Origin: Phoronis australis
Taxonomy: Eukaryota; Phoronida; Phoronidae
Direction: 5' to 3'
Assembly: GCA_002633005.1 (NCBI GenBank)
Contig: NMRA01000636.1
Span: 109,529 to 173,528, forward strand
DNA: 64,000 nucleotides
The position numbers and the translations under genes are program-made. Below the pieces are notes generated by a model that worked only from the letters and a program-made list of their open reading frames with translations, was not told the origin of the DNA and made no database searches. This document shows positions 1 to 12,135 of this stretch, piece by piece. Numbering within the stretch: the first letter of the stretch is position 1; each line of letters begins with the position of its first letter.

Positions 1-1480
1 TAAATACTCAGCATTGATTGATGTAACTGTCACTGATAAACTTTTAGAAATCATTCCAAACAATAATAATGCTTTGATGTACGAAAAAAACCCGATTGCT
101 ACGTCAAGTATCGTATCACATATCACAACATACAAAGATTAACCAGACTCTGGCTGGCGACTGACTGCCGCGAAGTCGACATCGGCGAGCGCCTCAGTTA
201 ACAGGCATTGGTAGAATAATCATGGAATAATCGTTAAAATAATCACAAACCTTACCTTTGTATGAGGTCGTGCTTACTTCCTCTCATAGAAACACCCTTT
301 TTACGCAATCTCAGATTTAGTTGGCACGGCTGCAAGCCATTTCACCATGTATTTAAAGGGCTCGCGAAATCGAGGCTGCTAATCTATCACCACTAGTACA
401 CGCACGCCCTCTAGTTATGGTAGATTTTCCGAATAGCCCCATTCCCCGAGGCAACGTGTTGGGGCCCCCTTCTGGTCCCTGATCCGCCACTGGAACAGTA
501 CTATAAAACGTCACCACTAGTTTCTTCATCATCAGTATCATCATCACTAATGTCTCGCAAAAAAATTGTTTGCTGTTCTGGTATTGTAATTAGTGCACGG
601 CAAAGATCTACTAAAGTTTGGTGAGCAACGGGCTAATAAGCAAACAAATTGCTGTTCGGTGTGGGAACGTCAGTAGCGCAATTAGTTGATCTTTCAACTG
701 TGCTTCTGCTAGTTTTATTTTAATTGCACAGTGAACCTTTTATGTTCACTTAGCAATAACTAAACCGTTTCAATAATGTTTTTCGTTTTAAAATTGCTTC
801 AATTAATACTACAGGTACTCCAATATCGTCCGCATTCGTCGCGATTCTACTCGGGGATTCCATTGACAGGGAATTACCCGAGTATGCATGACAAGGGAGA
901 TGTCTTTATTTTGATACATAAACGAGTCGACAAATGCGGATTTTCTCATGTACAAGGATTATAATTACCATTTTAAGAACTTAGTCCTAACTGCTACAAA
1001 ACTCATTCAAATTATAACAATGACGAAACTTTTTTCTGCGGTTTATTTGGCGCAGATAAGAACCAATATAATCTCGCGAGATCCAGCCTCATCACCTGTT
1101 TTTCGCGGTATTTTGTAAATGTGATGTGCCATATGTGAAAGAGTAGTCGCCAACCGACTAGAGCAACGTCCTTCGTGAGAAGAGAGAGAGAAAACACTTT
1201 TATTTACATTAAATTATAATACAATGATTAAAATTTGATTTCAATTAGGAGGCCTTCTAAATGTTATTGACCGCTAATAAGAAGGTCCCCTGTACAAAGT
1301 AATAAATGGAAATGCAAAAATCAGTAGGAATACTTAAGAAAACAAAGTGAATTAGTGCTGAAAACGACCGACATGCCAGGAACCAAGAAATAGACTGGCA
1401 CAGCTCAGGAGATTTTGAGAATACAATTAGATACTGTTACATATAAAGCAAATGGAAATATGACTAACTGGATCGTAGTT
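1..1480. other. Unassigned flank
   Basis: No gene, RNA or recognisable repeat family seen. ORFs are short (65 codons or fewer) and lack recognisable domains. Confidence 0.4.
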
Positions 1481-1489
1481 GCTAATATT

Positions 1490-1965
1490 AAAATTGGTTA
1501 AGAACCTGGAGAATGCTTGCAAAGAATGTGTTTTTATTAAGAGCAGAGACTGGTATTTCATTGTTGTTTTTATGTAGAGGAATCTCAAATCTAATACATG
1601 CTCTTGGTGACAATTTGTTGGAGGGAGGAATTAATATTTTGGGTTGTATTGTCGGAATAGCAGCTGAGTATTGATTCAGATGTGTAGGAGTTTTAATGTG
1701 TCTGGTTGGTTTATTTGGGATGGGTTTACTAAAGAAGTTGTTAGTGTAAAAATACTTAGGAAGCTGATTATTGACGTTAACCATGATTCTTGTATTAAGA
1801 TAATGTCGAAATATAATTCTTTAGAGTGAATGTTGTGCAGGAATGATTCAAATTGAGTGAATTTTGCATTAAGTGATTGAATGTTAATACTTAACACGGT
1901 TAGACTTGATTTATTTAGTTCAAGAAAGTGTTTAACTCCTTCTGTATCAAAAAAATGGGATTTGG
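1490..1965 (-). pseudogene. LINE endonuclease N-terminal relic
   Basis: Reading down from about 1960, the frame gives LTVLSINIQSLNAKF, then a spacer, then YFDIILIQESWL. This is the N-terminal signature of the apurinic-type endonuclease of non-LTR retrotransposons: the N-x-x-SL-AK block, followed by the D-x-I-x-I-Q-E-x-W block with the metal-binding Glu. The frame then shifts and no reverse transcriptase follows. It lies downstream of the ORF1 relic on the same strand, as in an ordinary two-ORF LINE, but about 1.3 kb away, so the interval is probably disrupted or diverged. Confidence 0.75.
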
Positions 1966-3269
1966 TAATTGGAGCCTCGGTGCCACAATCAAGGGAGTTA
2001 TATATGAGACAGAAATTTTCACCTAATTAGATAATAGAGGAGCAGGATCAAGAGCTGCTGTGAATGGATATTTACATGTGTTATTCTTTGATTGGTCCTA
2101 GGATATCAGTCGTCATATAAGTTCATTGAAATAACGCACATTAAAAAATTCATAAGGGGTGGGTAAGATAAACGGATAAAAAGCTTAAACAAACTTGAAC
2201 AGACAAGATAGATGCTGAGATACATACATGAAGCATTAGACATTTGGAAACTTTAACATGTAAAATTACAAGTCAAATCTATGCACATATATGAATAGTA
2301 AAAACTATTTGAATTAACTGAGTAGCTTCAGGCAGTCGACGGTAGCGACCCCAGGTGGTCTACATGTATAATAATGATGAACTAACCTGATGATGCGGTG
2401 ATGGTGTATCTCCATGGTCAGATAGCAGGATTCAGTTTGACACTATACCTGTGCTTGGTGTACACAAGATAAGTCTTGTGAATGAACTTAGTGTTAATGA
2501 GACCATCCTCAATGAATAGAATCTAGCTTGTGACCCTGGTCACCATAGGTGTCCTGCAGTCAGTTTGCCAGAAATAGTTTCAACTAGTGTGCGTGCTGAG
2601 ACATTAGGTAATGAAAGTCAGAAACACAATAGGGATGTAGGTATATTGTTCGTGTAAGGTTTCCAGACTGCTGACCAAGCGCACCACAGGTGACCAGTAA
2701 TCATCAGCCATACTAACTTACATTTACAAACACTTGATAGGCTTTCGAACATGGCCGTTAAGGCCTAACGGGGACAAAATCAGCAAGGGACCAGGTTCAG
2801 AGAATTACCATTTTACTTCACTGGGTTAAAAGCGAGTTACTGGCATAGTGTGTACACTTTAGTGTCATGGTACGTAATAGATACAAAAACACTGAGGATT
2901 GGTCAAACTGAATGAAGAAAATGGACATCCTGTCATGGAAGAAAACATCAGAGGCTTGTTTTGTTGGAATATAAACTACCGGGGTGCTCGTAGCATAACA
3001 GTGAATCAACGATAAAAGTGAAGCTTAACTGGTTTACTATACTGACAGGCTGGTGGATAAATTTTGAGCAGCAAGAACATTATAATGTATCTGATACTTA
3101 ACATACAGTGTATTGGCAATGATATGACTCCAGCTTAAAGAAACATACAAGTACAACTTGCTCAAGCTGTCAGAAATGACAGTGCATAATTACTTGATAA
3201 TAATATGTTTAACTTACAATGACAGTGTGAGAAATGTCCTGCTCTGGATCTATGATCTGTGGGGGAGGT
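1966..3269. other. Interval between LINE ORF1 and endonuclease relics
   Basis: No domain visible. Presumably decayed LINE sequence and/or a later insertion. Confidence 0.3.
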
Positions 3270-3946
3270 CAGCTTCAGTAAGTCGCGGCGTGCACTATTC
3301 ACTTGTGGTTCATTTTCAGGCATATTTCACCATCAGTTGTCCAAGTTTTCTCGCAAGGGCTGTTTCTATCATTGCACATTTGGCGGCATTTGTAGAACAA
3401 GGCTGATCGTCGCTTAGTTAGACTTTCACTGATGAAGATCTTGTCACCGGCCAGAAGTTTAAGTTTTTTGATATAGGTTAGACGATCGGTATAAGAAATG
3501 AATTTGCAGATAAGGTTTCTGGTTTGATTTGCTGATGGTTTACCTTGTCTGTGGGCTCTGCTTATGTCTTTGCATGTCAAGTTGACATCTATCTTCTTGC
3601 CAATGTTAATAACCTTGCATGCTAATAATGTCCTCGTTGTCATCTTCTTTGATTCCACTTACAATGACACATTCTCTTCTGCTGTATTGTTCTTGTAAAT
3701 CCAGGTTAAGTTTGAGTTGATCCACTTCAGCTTTCATTATGATACAATCCCACTGTCTTTACTACGTATGATACCCTCGTATTTCGCCGTGATGGTTGTA
3801 ATATGTGGTTCAATAAATTTGGAGTACAGGGCGTGTTGAATCTTGTCATTTGAGAACGCCCTCAGAAGCACTTCAACAATATGTTCGTCTTCTTCCCCAT
3901 CTGTGTAACTTAGCAGGCGTATTTTACTTCTCGTTGTTGAGGTCAT
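3270..3946 (-). pseudogene. LINE ORF1 relic (coiled coil, RRM-like, C-terminal domain)
   Basis: ATG at 3946 opens about 69 codons ending in a stop near 3737. The next block reads LKLNLDLQEQYSRRECVIVS and then GIKEDDNED, the coiled-coil-to-RRM transition typical of LINE ORF1 proteins. After a frameshift near 3640 the frame continues as a 119-codon stretch with DISRAHRQGKP, IFISESLTKRR and WTTDGEICLK, the usual ORF1 C-terminal landmarks. At least one stop and one frameshift make it non-functional. The clade (CR1/L2-like or other) cannot be fixed from this. Confidence 0.75.
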
Positions 3947-4084
3947 AGTTAGATGAGTTAGTCAAGATAATGAGGAAAATGAAGTATATGCAGAAAATTT
4001 GACGAGCAATTCGAACTTAGCTTTTCGCGCTCAAATACATCACGCTGTGAAAATGCAACCCAAGGGTGTCACTTTCTGACATCT

Positions 4085-5800
4085 GCCCTCATGTTTGCTA
4101 AAACCTCTGAAAAGATCATTATGAAATTTGACAGATGTGTTTCAATTGAGGAGAACTCAAAGGACATTGATTTCCAGATGATTGACTGCTTTGGCTCCCC
4201 CTTAGCATACAACTCTAGCCCTGGAATGCCAACTCCTGCATGTGACCTATATGTATTGTTATTAGAGCTGCAACCCCAAGACTAGCTGTTAGAATTTGCG
4301 CTGAGAATTTCCAGCTGCCTGCTTTAGTGCGTTTTGATCGAGAATTGCAATTTTCAAATCAAGCCTAATTTCATTGCTTCATTTTTATGCGCCCACATAT
4401 TTATGAGCGAGTGCATATTGCCGTCATCTCTGAGTGTCTGGCGTCCGCAGCTGTATCTCCTGAACTCCTCACAGGATCTTCATGAAATTTGGCAGATGTA
4501 TTCTTATGAAGTTGACAACAGATTACAACGAATTTCGGACGGATCCGACTGCCAGTGTGACCCCTAGTCTTAATTTTATTTTTTTACGTTTACCTCTATC
4601 TTCAAAGGTCCTCTAAACTATGGCACATAGGCATCTATTAGTGAGGTGACACTATCCTCCTGCTTTCGGATTTGAGGTATTTTGCACCACTTAAGTTAGT
4701 GGCCATTTTTGAGTCTGTTTTTTAGCGTCTGCCCCTCTATCAACCATACTGCTCTAAGGATGATTGTGAAAATTGGCATGTATGTTCTTACTATAAAAAG
4801 GAAGGCTGACAATGATTTTTCGATGACTCTGGCCACTGTGGCGCCTCCTAGTGGAGTTTTTTTTGCACCCATGGCTGTCTCTTTTAAACACTCTGCGAGT
4901 GTATTTTTATGAAATTGACAATGTAAAACTACGACTTTCGGATGTATCTGTTTATTGATGTGCCCCTATGCCGTCATCTCTGTTCATCCGTCCGGTGTCC
5001 ATCTGGTGTCCGCTGCTCTATTTCCAAAACCCTTTGACATACATTCATGAACTTTTGCACTTATGTCCCCTTCATGGATAGGACGGCATGAGCGAACTTT
5101 CGGATGGATCCAACAACCGGTGTGTCCCCTAGTGGCAATTTTACTTTTTTAAGCTTACCTCTATCTTGAATGATCCTCAAGGTATTTTCATGAAATTTGG
5201 CATATAGACATCTATTAGTGAGTTGATGCTATCCTCTCATTTTTGGATGGATTTGACGTAGTTTGCACCACCTAGTGGCCATTTTTGCTGTTTTTAGTCT
5301 GTTTTTTGGCGTCCACACCTCTGTCAACCTAACCGCTCTAAGGATGATTGTGAAAATTGGCATGTATGTTCTCAGTATGAAGAGAATGATTGACGATGAT
5401 GACTTTGAGTACTGTGGCGCCTCCGGGTGGAAGTTTTTTTTGGTGCCCGTAGCTATGTGTTCTAAATCCACTGAAGGATCTTTATTAAATTTAGCAAGTA
5501 TTTTCATATGAAGTTGAAAACTGACAGTGACGACTTTCAGATGCATCCGATAAATGCTGTGCCCCCTAATGGCAATTTCATTTTTTCAGTTTTTCTTAAT
5601 TTGTTTCTCTGAAATTTCTTGACAGATTTTTGTGAAAATTGATAAAAAGCTTTCAATTAAAGAAACAATAAAATGTTCCCGTTTTTGAATGGATTTGACA
5701 TATTTTGCGCCATCTAGTGGCCATTTTATGATACTATAAACATCCCTAGAAGCACACCATTTGCGGTTCATTTGTGGGCGCATTTCAACACTCCGCCTTG
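4085..5800 (-). repeat. Family A tandem array, block 1
   Basis: Tandem monomers of about 147 bp. Each has a TAGTGG-type core, a run of T, a 'tctatctcc' phrase, 'ttcatgaaatttggc' and 'ttcggatgga'. The CCACTAGGNGGC core lies on the minus strand: near 4842, 5120, 5267, an exact CTCF-consensus match at 5707-5720, and decayed copies at 5419 and 5557. The block ends with a terminal module near 5750-5800 (TTTGCGGTTCATTTGTGGGC) shared with other blocks. The ORFs here are not conserved between copies. Confidence 0.85.
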
Positions 5801-6400
5801 CTCTTGCTTTTATTTTATTATTATTCTTCATCAAGCGAAACACTTGAGGTACACTTCTATACAATTAGCAATTTCTCGGCAAAGTTAGTCATCAAACTTG
5901 ACAATTACACTGGTCATTCTTTATTAGCACTGACCTGTGGCCGTGGGTGGATGCCGGTAGTAGTTTGGCCTCTGATATCTTTTCAGCTCCGTCGTTGAAG
6001 CACTTTCGACAACCCATGATACTACATGCCAGGAGTTTTTCTACAAGACATTTCTGGGTGATAAAAAAATTTTACAGTATTTTACGGAAAGAAGTTACAT
6101 TCGACCTAAATTAAATATTTAGGCCCTAAAACAGGTGTGTTTACTAAGTGAAAAATTACTTGATTGCTAAGCTAAGTGTGCTTGCGTGCATGTGTATGCG
6201 TGCCTTTGTGTTATTAATTGTATTATCATTTTTTCTATAATAATTTGTGCAATGTTTACCTGTTGCCCAGATGCCACTCTTTGTTAATTCGATTTCTGAG
6301 AAGTTGGCCTACTGTTATCTGTGGTATTTATCCATACCTATGAAATAAAATTTTAAAAAATGAATAGTTTACCCTGTAAAAGAACTCAATCCAGTACTTT
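5800..6400. other. Unassigned spacer between A blocks
   Basis: No gene or recognisable repeat seen. Confidence 0.35.
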
Positions 6401-6910
6401 GTGTTGCTGACAGCAAACAGTGTATTTGCCAATTGCCCTACTCTTGGCGGACTGTCCCACTTTTCATTATGCCGTTATCCGGCGCCCCCTAGTGGCAGTT
6501 TTGTTTTTTTGCACCCATGGCTGTTTTCTCCTAAACACTCTGCAGGATCTTTACTAAATTTAGCAAGTGTATTGAAATTGACAACGGACGACTTTCGGAC
6601 GGATCTGTTTACTGGTGTGTCCCCTTGTGGCAATTTTTATTTTTTGCGTGAACTCCCAGTAGGGATTTTCTTAAAATTTGGAATTCAGGCATCCTTTGGT
6701 GAGATAATGCTATCCTCCCGTATTCGGAAAGATTCAAGGTATTTTGTGCCGCCTAGTGGCCATTTTTGGTGTTTTCGAATATGTTTTTTTCGTCTGCCCC
6801 TCTATCAGCCAAACCATTCTAAGGATGATTGATTTGACGTCCGCTCCGCTGTCAACCAAACAGCTCTAAGTACGATTGTGAAAATAGTCATGTATGTTCT
6901 TACTGTGAAG
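6400..6910 (-). repeat. Family A array, block 2 (short)
   Basis: About three monomers, minus-oriented core. An exact CTCF-consensus match lies at 6482-6495 (CCACTAGGGGGCGC on the minus strand); weaker copies lie near 6620 and 6750. A 143-codon ORF across this block is a chance frame through monomers. Confidence 0.8.
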
Positions 6911-7240
6911 AGATCATCATCGCGAAATTTGACTTTCTAATGAGAAGAGCAAATTATGGGGTAAGACATCAATTTGGTCAGACACTCCATACCACTATTT
7001 CAGAAAAATAATGAAATATCACTTGAGTAAAAGGGCAAAGTCTCTAAAACTTAATTTTTAAACTGATAGTGATCATAAATACTTCCAGGCAATTGTGAAG
7101 TGGGAACATAAAACCAAATTTGTCACTTGATGTTGATTTTCTGAGTTCGACTACCGTGGAAATATTTGAAAAAACGAGCTTTTGCTATAGCTACCCGATA
7201 CTATCTTTACTATTGGTGATGTACAAATTGCATGCATATC
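6910..7240. other. Spacer between A blocks 2 and 3
   Basis: No feature recognised. Confidence 0.3.
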
Positions 7241-8990
7241 AACTCACTTGGCTTTGCTATTTATACGCCCACATATTTATACCGGTATGTGGACGAATTA
7301 TGCCATCATCTCCATCCGTACGGCGTCCGCTGCTCTATCTCCAAAACCCTTTGACGTACGTTCATAAAATTTTACACATATGTTACTATCATAGATGGGA
7401 TGGCATGAGAGAACTTTTGGACAGATTCAACTACTGGTGTGCCCCCTAGTGGCAATTTTAGTTTTCTATGCTTACCTCTATATCCCCAAGGGTCCTAAAC
7501 GAATTTTCATAAAATTTGGCAAATAAGCATCTATTAGTGAGATAACGCTATCCTCACATTTTCGGATGATTCGATGTAGTTTACGCCACCTAGTGGCCAT
7601 TTTTGCTGTTTTCGAGTGTTTTTGGTGTCCACCCCTCTATCAACCAAACCGATCTAAGGATCATCATGGAACTTGGCATGTATGTTTTTATTATGAATAG
7701 GACGGCTGATGATTTTCTGACGATTTTGACTACTGTGGCGCCTCCTAGTGGTAGTTTTGCCTCTTTTTGCGCCCATGGCTGTATCTCCTTAACCGTTGGC
7801 AGGATCTTTACTAAATTCTGCAAATGTATTTATATGATGTTGACAATGGATGACGACTTTTGGACAGATCTGACTACTGGTGTACCCCCTAGTGTCAATT
7901 TATTTTTTTGCGTTTACCTCTATATCTTCAAAGGTCCTCACTGTATTTTCATAAAATTTGAAATATGGGTACCTATTAGTGAGATGAAGCAATCCTCCCA
8001 TTTTCAGATGAATTTGATGTAGTGTGCGCCACCTAGCGGCCATTTTTACTGTTTTTTAGTCTGTCTTTTGGCGTACACTTCTCTATCTACCAAACCACAC
8101 TAAGGATGATTGTGAAAATTGACATGTATATTCTTACTACAAAGCCGACAATGCTTTACCAATGACTTTGACTAATGTGGCGCCTCCTAGTGGCATTTTT
8201 TTGCGCCCATGGCTGTATCTCCTAAACCGTTTGCAGCATCTTTGCTAAATTTAGCAAGTGTATTTATATGACGTTAAGAACGGATGACAACTTTCCGACG
8301 AATCTTACTACCAGTGTGCCTCCTAGTGGCAATTTTCATTTTTTAGGCTTACCTCTGTATCTTTAAAGGTTCTTAAACAGATTATCATAAAGTTTGGAAC
8401 AATTAGGCATTATTGGCGAGATGATGCTATCCTCCCACTTTTGGATGGAATCGAGGAACTTTTGCGCCACCTAGTGGCTATTTTTCTTGTTTTCGAGTCT
8501 TGTTTTTTGGCATCCATCCCTCGATCAACCAAACCATTCTGAGGATGACTTTGAAAATTGGTGTATATGTTCTCAGTGTGAAGAGGATAACACATTCGAC
8601 TACTGTAGCGCCTCCTAGTGGTACTTTTGTTTTGCGCCCATAGCTGCATCGCTTAAATTCACTGCAGGATCTTCATTGAATTTAGTAATTGTATTTATAT
8701 GAAGCTAACAACAGATGACTACGTCTTTCATGCGTTTCCAATGAAGGCTGTGTGCAAAAGTGGCAATTTCATTATTTTTTGTTTTTCTTTGTTTCTATAA
8801 GTTCCTTGACAGATTTTTATGAAATTTGGTAAACAGCTTTCTATTAAAGAAGCGATGGCATGTACCCATTTTCAGAGGGATTGGTCATTTTTTCGCCCTC
8901 TGGTGGCTATTTTTATGAAACAAACAACCCTAGAAGCACTCCGTTTGCGGTGCATTCGTGGGTGCATTTGAACGCTCCGCGTTGCTCTCG
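7240..8990 (-). repeat. Family A array, block 3 (most regular)
   Basis: Cores fall at 7439, 7586, 7736, 7885, 8026, 8178, 8320, 8464, 8606 and 8884. Consecutive spacings through 8606 are 141-152 bp. Three core subtypes alternate (GGGGGCAC, GGTGGCGC, GGAGGCGC on the minus strand), giving a trimeric unit of about 440 bp. Exact CTCF-consensus matches lie at 7439-7452 and 8464-8477. The left end has the 'gcccacatatttat' terminus; the right end has the TTTGCGGTGCATTCGTGGGT module near 8950. Confidence 0.88.
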
Positions 8991-9558
8991 TTTTGTGTGA
9001 GGTTGTCCGTTTGCTTCGTCGACTCTACTACGAAGCATTTGGTGCAGTATTGCAATTATGTTACTCTGTTGAAGTGGTTTGTGAAAATCAACTGTCTGCA
9101 CAATAGTTAATCGTTGTCAGGTTATAAGCATTTGTGTTATTTTGTGGAGCATAAGTAAAGGTAGCCAATATGGAAGACTTTCAACAGATTCCTGTAACCT
9201 GCTGAAAGTCCAGTCCCATTTACACTTTCAGTTGAGCCATTCTAGATTCTTAAGTTAGCGAAGTGCAGATGCAATCGGCAATGCAATACCCTTCTGAATC
9301 TATTAAAAGTGAATATAAACCTGTGTTTCACCCAGGAAGCCAACTTACTGTGTTTGAAATTGCTGAAATACTGATTAATATCCTTTTTAGTCAAACACAT
9401 AGAATTAAATAAGTTCAAAAATCAAATACTTACCTTCCAACCAAGTCATGATAACTATCAATCTTTTTGTCATTGTAAAGTTAATTGGGGTGGTCAGTCT
9501 TTCTTATTATTCTTGAAAACAATTTTTTGTAGGAGTTACACTTTTTTTCTCACTACAG
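8990..9558. other. Unassigned spacer
   Basis: No gene or known repeat seen. Confidence 0.3.
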
Positions 9559-12020
9559 TTTATTGACTCCAATGATGACCAAGGACACGCTGCACAGAAC
9601 ATAAATGTGATTCCCAAGAAAAGAAATGTATAATAAAAAACAACTACTGAACAGTGTAGGAGAAAGTACTAATGCAACTTGTGAGAAAAGAAATATGAAA
9701 AATAAATACCATAGGCGAGAGTGCACGCGCGATTTGTGATGGGGTAGACTTGCAACCCTGTCATTACCCATTTGTTTAGTACCACTATTCTGTATGCAGA
9801 TGAAATTGCATCTATGTTAATATTCAGACCTCGTTTTTCTTATTTCGGTATTGCTCCAAATGTACAACACCAATACATGTTCATAAAAATATGCCCAAGA
9901 GGGTGGTTTTCAGCGAAAAAAAAACATTTTCTTGTTATCGCGTTACAGTTTGAATTCACTTCTTGAATCCAAATAACTTGTACAATAATAGCAAGTTACT
10001 TTAAACTGTTGTTTTTACTTTTCTTCAAAAAGTTTAATGATAAATAATCTACCAAGTACATTAATTTATCACCAAGTAGTAAACCAATTCCAAGTCAACT
10101 GCAGTTTGCTGAGCAAGAGAAGTGATTAAATTAGTGTCCGTTACGTATTACCTCGGCGATCAGATACTCCCAACCTCAGGCCTCCTTTTTAAGCTAAAAA
10201 GCACCCTTTGAATAATTTTTAATTGAAATTATCTGATCACCTTGGCAACAATTGTAAAATATATATATACATTCAAACACAAATAAGTAAGCAGCAATGA
10301 CACTGAAATAATTATATCCAAGAAATACACTGAAATTAAATACATATAAAACGTGCCACATCCCCAAGGCCACACACCAAGACACTGAGTTTAAAATCAA
10401 TGACTGGACAGAAGATTAAACAAAAATCATTAACAATGATATAAATGCACAGGTCCCGTCTCGCATAAGTGACTTTTGACCCCAAAAAGTAAAACTGGAG
10501 GAGAAAAGCCAGTGAATGGAACCAATGGCCAACAGATGTCTACTACCTCAGCTGTATAACAGTGAAATGAAACGTTTCGAAAGGCTCAAACAACCACGTT
10601 TCAGGTAACCAGTATTCAGCCTTTTTTTCATTAGACCACGGAAGTGCGGATGAACGACTTGCTCAATAGTCAAAGGTAATTTGCATACAGTCTACGTTTT
10701 GGTGGCATTAAGACCTTCAGAGCAGATGGAACAGATAACAATTAAATAGCCAACCACATCAGTGGAAACGGCATATATGGTGGTTTCAATAAAGCAAACT
10801 CTGATGCATAGCAGTGGAGTGTTTCAGGACACTAACTTGTTCAGCCAGCACCTGACCATTATAAAATGCCCCAGAGCTGTCTCATTCTTGTTGGAAGCCA
10901 CCATAAATAATCAATTTATCTTTTCAAACAACACTCAACAGAAGACTGTGCGTCAACATTTGGGTCTCCACAAGTACAAGTATAAAAACATGGATTTGAC
11001 CAGACTAGACTTACTTCATGCAGACAATGTAGATCACATGCAAACTGGCTGCTTATACTCAACTGGGTTGATGTGTAATTTCGATGGCCCCCATAATAAA
11101 GGCGGTTGTTCTCCAATTGAAAATCAGCAATTAAAATAATGCTTTTAATTACCCAGTAATACGTATACTACTTCCAGCATTCTAAAATGTCAAATACCAG
11201 AGTAAACTTTGGGATTTGAACAGAGCCCGGGTAATAACACAGCCATTTTTCAAGATCCAAGCGTGAATTTAAAATTGAACTTAACATTGCAGAAGCTTAT
11301 GCTTGAACCATTTACAATCTATGTACAGCTGAGAAACAATTGGCACAGGCCAAAATCAACCACTGTACAATTATGTTAATAAATAGTGTAACTGTAGAAC
11401 ATGTCGCTGGTCTTGCTGCATTTTTGGCTACAGTCTTAGCAATTTACAAGTTAGAGATTGGTAAAAAACTAACAAGGCCTGTCAGTTTATTTTAGAGCAA
11501 GTTCTTACTTTGATATCCAAATACTCAAGATGGCACTAGCACCAGCCAATTTCATAGCTTGAGAGGTCGGTTTCAGTCAGTCTAAAGAATTGCGAAGGAA
11601 ATTTCATTACACACAAACAGTCAACAAAAGAAGTTTAATTAAGCGCAAATGTAATCCTCCAGGGCCCCTAAAGGAAGAACAAAATCCTGAGGTTCAATAA
11701 CATTGTATTTTACATTAACATCGAGTGCAACATTATTCATATTCTAGGCCACAGATTTACAATACAGTTAATTTCTTATCAAAGTGCAATTTCAAGTGAT
11801 ACTAACGTAAAACAGTACCAGATTCCCAAATATCAATATAGTATACACACTCAAGTTTTATGCAGCAAAGCTTAATCATTTACCAGTAATTGACAATTCT
11901 GGCTCAAACTATGCTAAACAAGAGCATTGGGACACAAATTAATCCTGTAATTGATAAAACATAAGGGAGAGCACGGGCAAAAAGCACGCAAGCGACCTAT
12001 AAGGTCATTCATGCCATTGT
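9559..12020 (-). other. Probable PTP4A 3'UTR and downstream flank
   Basis: Low-repeat sequence directly downstream of the PTP4A stop. AATAAA signals on the minus strand lie at 11486-11491 and 9559-9564, so the transcript may end about 0.5 or 2.5 kb past the stop. Opposing ORFs of up to 125 codons (10762-11139) match nothing I recognise. The boundaries need transcript data. Confidence 0.4.
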
Positions 12021-12135
12021 TCACATGACTGAACAGGCATTCTTGTGGTTTCCGTTCTTAATTCGAAGACGAGCTTTAGGACGGTACTTCTCGAGGAACG
12101 AAAGCTGCTTTGAGTTTATAGCACCTCGCCGCTTC
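12021..12135 (-). CDS. PTP4A: PTP4A coding exon 5 (CaaX end)
   Basis: Encodes [20 protein letters not shown], a basic tail with [11 protein letters not shown], and the terminal CaaX box CSVM, then TGA at 12021-12023. Acceptor ATTCCAG. A terminal Met favours farnesyl rather than geranylgeranyl transfer, by the usual CaaX rules. Confidence 0.95.

Noticed and set aside
6401-6832. 143-codon plus ORF
   Set aside because: It reads through family A monomers; the frame is not kept in other copies of the array.
7603-8022. 139-codon plus ORF and the similar ORFs at 38010-38381 and 50819-51145
   Set aside because: Chance frames through A monomers; equivalent modules elsewhere have stops in the same frame.
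10762-11139. 125-codon plus ORF with a partly open opposite frame
   Set aside because: No domain, lies in the probable PTP4A 3'UTR on the antisense strand, and has no splice or transcript support.
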